64,000 bases of DNA from CAZBUK01 sp964495085 (GTDB lineage: Bacteria > Bacteroidota > Ignavibacteria > T3Sed10-11), in contig CAZBUK010000001.1 of the NCBI GenBank assembly GCA_964495085.1, positions 61,549 to 125,548 of the forward strand, written 5' to 3'. Both the position numbers and the translations under genes were made by a program. Shown in pieces: positions 9,944 to 16,658 of this stretch; the first letter of the stretch is position 1, and each line of letters opens with the position of its first letter. A model generated the notes under the pieces. It made no database searches and had not been told where the DNA came from. It saw only the letters and a program-made list of their open reading frames with translations.

Positions 9944-10782
9944 CACTTCGCGAGCTTCAAAAAAGACGAATTGAAGTATGGCGGCTCAGTCCGGGTCTTG
10001 CACCCAATAATGAAAAAGAAATCAGGGAGTTCTTAAAGAAGGCGGGGTTTTGCTACACCTACCATGTACAGAAAAACCTGCTCCCCTCGCTGATACAAAC
10101 CATCAAGGGAAGCACGGAGCTCGAAGGATCCTTTTCGTATACGAACGACGATCCCTTCCATGAAATCCTGTCCGAAACTTTCCGTATATACGAACGTCAT
10201 AAGCTGTTCATCGAAGTGAACTGTTTCGGCAAGCATCCGGTGATCGTTTACCGGGACGTATTCATCAGACTGTACCGCTTACTCTGCACGCCGATCCGGA
10301 CACGATTCTCGGGCGTTCGCCGCCGTCCGACGAGACTGGAGGATTCCATCCTGAAGCATATAAACGATTCGGGTGGAGCAACTCGAAGAGAATTGCGCAT
10401 GACCTTCCTGCAGCGGAAAAAAACCGACGCGCGCCGGCTGACGAGAACTATAGAGGCGCTCGGAAGGGATCTTCGCATTGTACGCGGACGAAGAACACGT
10501 AACGATGAAATCTACTGGATGACGCCCAGGCAATGGTTCGATAAACTCGATGATCTCGCCGGCGATCTGCATGGAGAGGAATCTCTTGAATATATTATCC
10601 TTAGATTTCTCAATACCAGCATTGCGACGTCCCGACGATCCATCCGCAACTTTTTCAAGACGTCGTTCCCTCCCGTAACAATCGACTTTGTGCTGAACAG
10701 TCTTATCCAGCGCGGCCTGATAACGGTCGACCCAAACCTCGTCATAGACGGAAAACGGGCGCTCAAACCGAGACAACAGTAA
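9940..10782 (+). CDS. Unrecognised protein with winged-helix-like segments, coupled to the symporter
   Basis: A 280-residue basic soluble protein. The N-terminal part (LRELQKRRIEVWRL, KKAGFCYTYH) is followed by a stretch resembling a winged helix (about 130-190: EDSILKHINDSGG, then a RRLTRTIEALGRD recognition-like helix) and a second helical module ending in FVLNSLIQRGLITVD. Overall character recalls multi-winged-helix DNA-binding proteins such as AlkZ/YcaQ relatives, but I see no decisive catalytic motif. Translationally coupled to the symporter by ATGA. Whether it regulates that transporter is an inference. Confidence 0.6.
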   Translation: MTLRELQKRRIEVWRLSPGLAPNNEKEIREFLKKAGFCYTYHVQKNLLPSLIQTIKGSTELEGSFSYTNDDPFHEILSETFRIYERHKLFIEVNCFGKHPVIVYRDVFIRLYRLLCTPIRTRFSGVRRRPTRLEDSILKHINDSGGATRRELRMTFLQRKKTDARRLTRTIEALGRDLRIVRGRRTRNDEIYWMTPRQWFDKLDDLAGDLHGEESLEYIILRFLNTSIATSRRSIRNFFKTSFPPVTIDFVLNSLIQRGLITVDPNLVIDGKRALKPRQQ

Positions 10783-10791
10783 TACATATGC

Positions 10792-10820
10792 TTGACTTAG
10801 AGTGATATTTTCGTTACTTT
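10792..10820 (+). promoter_or_regulatory. Promoter of the metal-transport operon
   Basis: TTGACT (10792-10797), exactly 17 bases, TACTTT (10815-10820). The predicted transcription start (about 10827) coincides with the palindromic operator, the usual geometry for metal-dependent repression. Confidence 0.6.
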
Positions 10821-10826
10821 AATTTT

Positions 10827-10842
10827 TTTAGGTTAACCTAAA
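10827..10842. promoter_or_regulatory. DtxR/MntR-type operator palindrome
   Basis: Perfect 16-bp palindrome TTTAGGTTAACCTAAA, essentially the half-sites of known DtxR/IdeR boxes (TTAGG...CCTAA). It lies 30 bases upstream of a DtxR-family gene and at the transcription start, and is immediately followed by TATAAT. This strongly suggests metal-dependent autoregulation of the operon. Confidence 0.8.
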
Positions 10843-10872
10843 TATAATATTCACCACTAAAAATATATTTTT

Positions 10873-11526
10873 ATGTCATCACAAATTGAAGATTATATCA
10901 AGAACATCTACAGACTCCAATCGGAACGCGACCGGGTCAGTACCTCGTCATTAGCCGATGCGCTCAATGTTTCGGCGGCGTCCGTGACGGATATGGTAAA
11001 AAGGCTGTCGGACCGCGATCTCATCAAGTACCGGCCATACCGCGGGGTGGAACTGACAAAAAGCGGTAGAACCATGGCGCTCCATACGATCCGTCGCCAC
11101 CGGTTATGGGAGATGTTCCTCGTTGATTTTCTCGGGTATACGTGGGACGAGGTGCACGACGAGGCGGAAAAGCTTGAGCATATAACGTCACCGGATCTTG
11201 AAGACCGGCTTGATAAGGCCCTCGGCTATCCCACACACGACCCGCATGGGCATCCTATTCCGACCCGTGAAGGTGTTATAATCGAAGATTCAAACCCATC
11301 GCTTGCTGAGTTGAAAGTAAGGGAACGCGGTAAAATCGTCCGTGTCAACGATCTCTCTCAAAGCCTGCTCAAGCACATGGCACATTTGGGAATCACCATC
11401 GGCTCCGAGGTCGAAGTTCTGTTGATAGTCGAATTCGACGGTTCGATGCAGATTGTATTGAGCGATAAAGTAGTATATATCAGCAAACAGGTTGCGCGGA
11501 ACATATTCATCGAGATCCAATCATAG
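10873..11526 (+). CDS. DtxR/MntR-family metal-dependent transcriptional regulator
   Basis: A 217-residue cytosolic regulator with N-terminal winged helix (1-65; recognition helix SAASVTDMVKRLSDR), helical metal-binding/dimerisation domain (66-140) and C-terminal SH3-like FeoA domain (145-217). Candidate metal ligands D7, H76, E80, H95, E99, E102 and H103 are visible; the position equivalent to MntR E11 is K10. GYPTHDPHGHPIP is the usual domain border. It is first gene of the metal operon, and the operator at 10827 is its likely target. Mn versus Fe specificity cannot be fixed from sequence. No clear ribosome site; the leader is A/T-rich. Confidence 0.93.
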   Translation: MSSQIEDYIKNIYRLQSERDRVSTSSLADALNVSAASVTDMVKRLSDRDLIKYRPYRGVELTKSGRTMALHTIRRHRLWEMFLVDFLGYTWDEVHDEAEKLEHITSPDLEDRLDKALGYPTHDPHGHPIPTREGVIIEDSNPSLAELKVRERGKIVRVNDLSQSLLKHMAHLGITIGSEVEVLLIVEFDGSMQIVLSDKVVYISKQVARNIFIEIQS

Positions 11527-11557
11527 TCGTATCGAATAATCCTGAATGGTGATATGA

Positions 11558-12583
11558 ATGGAGCCTCTAATCGACCCATATATCGCTCTGATAATCGCAT
11601 TATCGGTAATCGGAGTAATTGTTCTCCTTCTATACCCACGGAAAGGCATTTTTGCGCGAGCCTCGCGTGCGCGGATGAACTCCGACCGGGTTTTGATCGA
11701 AGATGCGTTGAAACACATATATGATTGTGAGTACCGGAGTATCGATTGTTCGCTGGATAGTATTGCAGGGAATGTATCCATTTCTGGAGACCGAGCGGCA
11801 AAACTTGTGACGCGCCTTGCATCAATGGGTTTGGTGGCGTCGCTGCGCGACGGGATTCAATTAACAGCCGAAGGAAGATCCTACGCGCTCCGTGTCATTC
11901 GGATACACCGCATATGGGAGCGATATCTCGCCGACGAGACCGGAGTACGCGAGACTGATTGGCATACCGAGGCAGAGGTTCAGGAACATCTGATGACACC
12001 CGATGAAGCGGATAAACTTGCAGCGAGTATCGGAAACCCGCTCACCGATCCCCACGGCGATCCGATTCCCACAATCGGCGGGATTCTTCCGCGACGAAAG
12101 GGGATTCCCCTTAGCGAGCTAGGGAAGGGTGTCTTCGCACGAATCATTCATATCGAAGACGAACCTGAAGCAATATACCGGCAACTGGTCGCTCAGGATC
12201 TCCACATGGGCATGCAGGTGCGAATCATCGATGCCACACAAGATCGACTTATTTTTGAAGCGGACGGCAACGAGTGTATCCTGGCACCTCTCTTTGCGGC
12301 GAACATCCTCGTGCGACAGATTCGCGATACGGAAGAGATCAGAAAAGATTTCATCCCACTCTCAAGCATCGGCATAGATGAAATAGCTGAAATTATCACC
12401 ATTTCGAGAAAGATTCGGGGACAGCAGCGGCGTCGGCTGATGGATCTAGGGATCGTTCCCGGAACGAGAGTTACCGCCGTCATGACGAGCGCGGGTAAAG
12501 ATCCGACAGCCTACCGGATTCGTGGCGCTTTAATTGCAATCCGTAAAAAACAGGCAGATGGAATTTTTATAAAAAAGGTATAA
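11558..12583 (+). CDS. Membrane-anchored DtxR-domain protein fused to FeoA
   Basis: 341 residues: one N-terminal transmembrane helix (about 8-26), a basic linker, a DtxR-like winged helix (about 45-110), a DtxR dimerisation/metal domain (HRIWERYL ... EVQEHLMTPDEADKL, GNPLTDPHGDPIP), an SH3-like segment, and a canonical FeoA domain at 265-341 (RRLMDLGIVPGTRV, AYRIRGALIAIRKK). The third metal-ligand segment is less conserved than in the preceding paralogue. It sits directly before feoB and after dtxR, so it probably supplies the FeoA function while sensing metal at the membrane. Whether the winged helix still binds DNA is open. Confidence 0.9.
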   Translation: MEPLIDPYIALIIALSVIGVIVLLLYPRKGIFARASRARMNSDRVLIEDALKHIYDCEYRSIDCSLDSIAGNVSISGDRAAKLVTRLASMGLVASLRDGIQLTAEGRSYALRVIRIHRIWERYLADETGVRETDWHTEAEVQEHLMTPDEADKLAASIGNPLTDPHGDPIPTIGGILPRRKGIPLSELGKGVFARIIHIEDEPEAIYRQLVAQDLHMGMQVRIIDATQDRLIFEADGNECILAPLFAANILVRQIRDTEEIRKDFIPLSSIGIDEIAEIITISRKIRGQQRRRLMDLGIVPGTRVTAVMTSAGKDPTAYRIRGALIAIRKKQADGIFIKKV

Positions 12584-12594
12584 GGGCTGACGAT

Positions 12595-13407
12595 ATGACA
12601 GATATGCAAGCATGCGAATCATGCCCGGCGTATAAGACGAGCAACCTCAAAAAGCTCGGATTGGATATGAACAAGTACGACTATTTAATCGCTCTCGCCG
12701 GTAATCCGAATACCGGAAAGAGCACCGTTTTCAACAACCTGACCGGTCTGCGACAGCATACCGGCAACTGGCCGGGAAAAACAGTAGCGAGAGCGGAAGG
12801 TGCATTTTCATTCAACGATTATAAATTTAGAATTGTCGATCTCCCGGGAACTTACTCGCTCCTATCAATGAGTACCGATGAAGAGATTGCCCGGGACTTT
12901 CTGCTGTTCGGGCAGCCTGATGTTACCGTCATCGTGATTGATGCGACGCGTATTGAAAGGAACCTCAATCTGGTATTACAGATTCTCGAGATAACCGATC
13001 GTGTGGTAGTCTGCCTGAACCTGATCGATGAGGCTGCTCGACATAATCTTGAGGTGGATGAACGTCAACTCTCACGGGAGTTAGGCGTTCCCGTGATTTC
13101 TACTGCTGCCAGAAAAAAAATGGGGATGGCCCGGCTCGTACAGTCCATCTCAGACGTCGCAACCGGAGCGTATATATGTAAGCCTTACCGGATAAAGAAT
13201 ACCTCGCCTCAGTTGTCGCACGTCGTCGAGTCAATGACGAAAAAGGTATTGAGCTATTTTCCCCACCTTCCAAATGCCCGATGGGTTGCTCTCAGGCTCT
13301 TGGAAGGCGATCAACGCATATCCGACGCGATTGCATCGGGTGAGCTTGGTATGCTATATGCAGAGAACACAGGGACATTACTACAGGAATCAGATGGAAG
13401 AGGATAA
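12595..13407 (+). CDS. feoB: FeoB small GTPase (N-terminal half of split ferrous iron transporter)
   Basis: Cytosolic G-protein part of the Fe(II) transporter. Walker A GNPNTGKST (residues about 36-44), switch region TGNWPGKTVARAEG, DLPGTYSLLS, NLIDE in the NKXD position, and a helical GDI-like segment ending in WVALRLLEGD. An N-terminal CESC pair precedes the GTPase. The protein ends at residue 270, where the membrane domain would normally follow; that domain is encoded in another frame with a 14-base overlap. Nothing essential appears missing, so this looks like a genuine two-subunit FeoB. Confidence 0.92.
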   Translation: MTDMQACESCPAYKTSNLKKLGLDMNKYDYLIALAGNPNTGKSTVFNNLTGLRQHTGNWPGKTVARAEGAFSFNDYKFRIVDLPGTYSLLSMSTDEEIARDFLLFGQPDVTVIVIDATRIERNLNLVLQILEITDRVVVCLNLIDEAARHNLEVDERQLSRELGVPVISTAARKKMGMARLVQSISDVATGAYICKPYRIKNTSPQLSHVVESMTKKVLSYFPHLPNARWVALRLLEGDQRISDAIASGELGMLYAENTGTLLQESDGRG

Positions 13408-14827
13408 GCAGGGCGGAAGTGAAGAAATCATAGCAACGGCACAGCGGTTCAGAAGGGAATTCGGAGAAAACATTTACGACACCCTTCTTGAAACAATATA
13501 CGCGGACGCCGCAAGAATAGCAGAGAAATCCGTTCGTAAGAACGACGAGAAGCCGCGTTTCGATCTCGACCGGACGATCGACCGCCTCGTGACGAGTAAA
13601 ACGTTCGGCTTTCCTTTGATGATCGCGATGCTAGCTGTCGTTTTTTGGCTAACGATCGAAGGATCGAACGTACCGTCAGGTTTATTATTCGGCGTATTAG
13701 TTGAAACAGTACATCCGTTTTTAAAATCGTCCGCAAGTATCCTCGGAATACCGTGGTGGCTGGACGGAATGTTGATCGACGGGATATACCTAAGCATCGC
13801 ATGGGTCGTCAGCGTCATGCTGCCCCCGATGGCAATCTTCTTTCCGCTCTTTACCCTGCTCGAGGATTTCGGCTATCTGCCGCGAGTTGCATTTAATATG
13901 GACGCGCTTTTCAGAAAAGCGGGCGCGCATGGAAAACAGGCGCTCACGATGAGTATGGGATTCGGTTGTAATGCGGCGGGGGTTATTGCGACCCGGGTAA
14001 TCGACAGCCCGCGAGAAAGGATTATCGCTATTCTCACAAATAATTTTTCTCTCTGTAACGGCAGGTGGCCTACTCAAATCTTGATCGCGACAATATTCAT
14101 CGGCACACTGGTCCCCGCACATTTTGCCGGATTGATCTCCGCAGCAGCCGTCGTCAGCGTCGCAGTGCTCGGTGTTCTGCTCAGTCTCGTCGTCTCCTGG
14201 ATGCTATCCCATACCATCCTGCGAGGTGAAGCTTCGACATTCAGTCTTGAGTTACCTCCGTACAGACCTCCTCGCATACTGAAAACATTGTACACATCGC
14301 TCATCGACCGGACGATATTCGTATTATGGCGAGCGATATTGTTTGCACTTCCCGCCGGGCTCGTTATCTGGTTGATTTCAAACGTCTCAATTGGACAAAT
14401 GAGCATCGCAGATCACGTTATCGGATGGGGTGATCCGATCGGCTACCTGATCGGTCTCAACGGTATTATTCTACTGGCATATATCGTCGCCATCCCCGCG
14501 AATGAAATTGTCATCCCGACATTACTTATGCTGACAGTAACCTCTCTCGGTATGCATGAGATAGGCGCCGGGAGCGGGGTCATGTTCGAGCTTGATTCCT
14601 ACGAAGCCACAGCGGAAATCTTTGGCGCGGGCGGGTGGACGCTCCTCACAGGGGTTAATCTTATGCTCTTCAGCTTGCTCCATAATCCCTGTTCGACGAC
14701 ATTGTATACGATCTACAAGGAAACCGGGAGCATAAAATGGACATCGCTTGCCGCACTTATCCCCCTTGTTATGGGAATTGTTATTTGCTTTTTTGTCGCA
14801 CAGGTATGGCGGGTACTGACTGGCTGA
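13394..14827 (+). CDS. feoB: FeoB membrane permease (C-terminal half of split ferrous iron transporter)
   Basis: 477 residues from the ATG at 13394, which has an AGGA ribosome site 5 bases upstream and overlaps the GTPase stop. It contains the FeoB linker helices, then about 8-10 transmembrane helices with duplicated Gate domains: GFGCNAAGVIATR followed by NNFSLCNGRWPTQI, and the C-terminal HNPCSTTLYTI. These conserved cysteines are the proposed iron path. Split FeoB is known in some lineages (separate 'FeoB small GTPase' and 'nucleoside recognition domain' proteins). A frameshift of a once-fused gene is the alternative, but start and ribosome site look functional. Confidence 0.9.
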   Translation: MEEDKQGGSEEIIATAQRFRREFGENIYDTLLETIYADAARIAEKSVRKNDEKPRFDLDRTIDRLVTSKTFGFPLMIAMLAVVFWLTIEGSNVPSGLLFGVLVETVHPFLKSSASILGIPWWLDGMLIDGIYLSIAWVVSVMLPPMAIFFPLFTLLEDFGYLPRVAFNMDALFRKAGAHGKQALTMSMGFGCNAAGVIATRVIDSPRERIIAILTNNFSLCNGRWPTQILIATIFIGTLVPAHFAGLISAAAVVSVAVLGVLLSLVVSWMLSHTILRGEASTFSLELPPYRPPRILKTLYTSLIDRTIFVLWRAILFALPAGLVIWLISNVSIGQMSIADHVIGWGDPIGYLIGLNGIILLAYIVAIPANEIVIPTLLMLTVTSLGMHEIGAGSGVMFELDSYEATAEIFGAGGWTLLTGVNLMLFSLLHNPCSTTLYTIYKETGSIKWTSLAALIPLVMGIVICFFVAQVWRVLTG

Positions 14828-14834
14828 GGAATGA

Positions 14835-14909
14835 TATCGGGTAATTTGCGTCAGCGTGAGCCGCCAGGTCGCACGAAACATTTTCGTCGACCAGAATCCG
14901 AAAACCTAA
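14835..14909 (+). pseudogene. Relic of a DtxR-family gene (C-terminal tail only)
   Basis: In the gap between feoB and the ABC transporter, one frame reads ...VSRQVARNIFVDQNPKT then a stop. This closely matches the C-terminus of the first regulator in the operon (KQVARNIFIEIQS, stop). Nothing resembling the rest of a regulator precedes it: an in-frame stop lies at 14832 and feoB ends at 14827. I read it as the 3' remnant of a deleted DtxR paralogue. Confidence 0.6.
14849..14865 (+). repeat. 17-bp direct repeat, left copy
   Basis: CGTCAGCGTGAGCCGCC occurs here and again at 18177-18193, so two identical copies bracket the whole ABC-transporter module. They may mark a past insertion, duplication or recombination junction; chance is not excluded. 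Confidence 0.5.
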
Positions 14910-14933
14910 AATCGAATTGGGAGATAGCAACGC

Positions 14934-15860
14934 ATGAAGTATAAAATTATATATATCGTTTCCATAGCGATCGCGCTTCTCTGGGCACTGCCGGGATGCG
15001 GGGGAAAAAGCGAAGGAAGCGAACGGGAAAAACCGCTCGTTGTCGCAACGACAACGATCATTGCCGATATTGCAGCGGAGATCGCCGGCGAGAGGGTTGA
15101 GATTTATTGCATCATGCCGGTCGGCGGTGATCCGCATATCTACCAACCCGTTCCCGGCGACGCGAGAAAGATCGCGCAATCCGACCTGGTTCTCCTGAAC
15201 GGTCTCGAACTGGAGGGATGGCTCGTCGAGCTTGCCAGGAACGCGGGAGGCGATCGCCCGATGATCAGAGTAACAGATGGTGTAGAACCATTGCGCGATG
15301 AAGTGCGGCATGGAGAACCCGATCCGCATGCATGGTTCGACGTCAGGAATATGCACTTTTACGTCGATAACATCGTGGAGGGGCTGACGATGATCGACCG
15401 CGACGGAGCGGAATTATTCACCCGGCGAGCGGAATTTTATAAATCGCGGCTTGACTCTCTTGATACCTGGATTCGGGATATAGTCGAACGCCTGCCCGAA
15501 GACAGAAGAATACTCATAACGAGCCATGATGCTTTCCGGTATCTCGGCCACGCGTACGGCATCAGGGTTCTGGCGCTGCAGGGTATAAGCACCGAAGCGC
15601 AGCCGCAGACCAGAGACGTGATCAAGCTGGTAAATGTAATAAAAGAAGCGAAGGTACCGGCCGTCTTCATCGAAACGAGCGTCAACCCGAAGATGCTGGA
15701 ACAAATCTCCCGCGATGCCGGTGCAAAGATCGGCGGAGAGCTCTTCTCCGATTCGCTCGGCCATCCGGACGAGGAAGGGGGGACGTATATCGGCATGGTC
15801 CGGTATAATGTCCGTACCATAGTCGAAGCTCTCTCAGAGGGCATGATAACGGCGAAATAA
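14934..15860 (+). CDS. Metal ABC transporter substrate-binding lipoprotein (ZnuA/TroA/MntA family)
   Basis: Cluster A-I solute-binding protein for Mn(II), Zn(II) or Fe(II). A signal peptide with lipobox (LWALPGCGG, Cys about 21) anchors it to the periplasmic face. Expected metal ligands are present: His in GGDPHIYQP, His in PDPHAWFD, the SHDAFRYLG segment and an acidic FSDSLGHPDEEGG near the C-terminus. No long His-rich loop as in many ZnuA proteins, so Mn or Fe is somewhat favoured. It is the first gene of the ABC module, separated from feoB by about 106 bases holding a DtxR relic. Confidence 0.92.
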   Translation: MKYKIIYIVSIAIALLWALPGCGGKSEGSEREKPLVVATTTIIADIAAEIAGERVEIYCIMPVGGDPHIYQPVPGDARKIAQSDLVLLNGLELEGWLVELARNAGGDRPMIRVTDGVEPLRDEVRHGEPDPHAWFDVRNMHFYVDNIVEGLTMIDRDGAELFTRRAEFYKSRLDSLDTWIRDIVERLPEDRRILITSHDAFRYLGHAYGIRVLALQGISTEAQPQTRDVIKLVNVIKEAKVPAVFIETSVNPKMLEQISRDAGAKIGGELFSDSLGHPDEEGGTYIGMVRYNVRTIVEALSEGMITAK

Positions 15861-15887
15861 TACTATACAGTACCATCGACAACCTGT

Positions 15888-16658
15888 ATGAACAAACATA
15901 ATGACGTACCGATTATCGAGATACAGAATCTAACCGTATCGTACCACAGGCAGCCGGCTGTTCGATCGGTCAACCTTAAAATCCGCGGAAGCGGCATTAC
16001 CGGCATCGTGGGACCGAATGGCGCCGGTAAGTCGACCCTGCTCAAGGCGATTTTGGGACTCGTTCCGATCGATAACGGCACCGTGCGAATTTTCGGCAAA
16101 ACGATCGACGAACAGCGCCACCGGGTATCATACGTCCCCCAGAAGGAGTCGATTGACTGGGATTTCCCCGTTACGGTCGATGATGTCGTCCTCATGGGAC
16201 GGTTCGTCCATCTCCGCGCCATCGAACGGCCGAAGGCTTCCGACCGGAGGATCGTTGAGGATTCGATCGGGATGGTGGGTATGACCGAGTTCCGACATCA
16301 GCAGATCGGCCAATTGTCGGGAGGACAGCAGCAACGGGTATTCATCGCCCGGGCGCTGGCTCAGCAGTCGGACATCCTGCTCCTCGACGAACCGTTTGTC
16401 GGTGTAGACGCAGCAACCGAGCATGCGATCATCAATCTGATGAACAAGCTCGAATCAGAAGGAAAAACGGTTCTGGTCGTAAACCATGACCTCGGGAAGA
16501 TCCAGGAATATTTCTCTTCTCTGATTCTCATCAACCAGCGGCTCATCGCGCACGGTCCGACCGGGGAGGTATTCCGTCCCGAAATACTGAGCAAGACCTA
16601 CGGCGGACGGTTAACCATACTCCAGAAGACTGAAAAATTAATCGGTGCGGTACCATGA
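15888..16658 (+). CDS. Metal ABC transporter ATP-binding protein
   Basis: ATPase subunit (256 residues) of the Mn/Zn/Fe importer. Walker A GPNGAGKST (about 44-52), Q-loop VPQKESIDWDFP typical of Mn/Zn transporters, signature LSGGQQQR, Walker B DILLLDEPF and the H-loop histidine in VVNHDLGK. Its stop overlaps the permease start (ATGA), giving coupled translation. Regulated as part of the metal operon. Confidence 0.95.
   Translation: MNKHNDVPIIEIQNLTVSYHRQPAVRSVNLKIRGSGITGIVGPNGAGKSTLLKAILGLVPIDNGTVRIFGKTIDEQRHRVSYVPQKESIDWDFPVTVDDVVLMGRFVHLRAIERPKASDRRIVEDSIGMVGMTEFRHQQIGQLSGGQQQRVFIARALAQQSDILLLDEPFVGVDAATEHAIINLMNKLESEGKTVLVVNHDLGKIQEYFSSLILINQRLIAHGPTGEVFRPEILSKTYGGRLTILQKTEKLIGAVP

Noticed and set aside
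13274..13393. Upstream in-frame start extending the FeoB permease half by 40 residues
   Set aside because: The extension overlaps well-conserved GTPase-half sequence in another frame and lacks a ribosome site; the ATG at 13394 has one.
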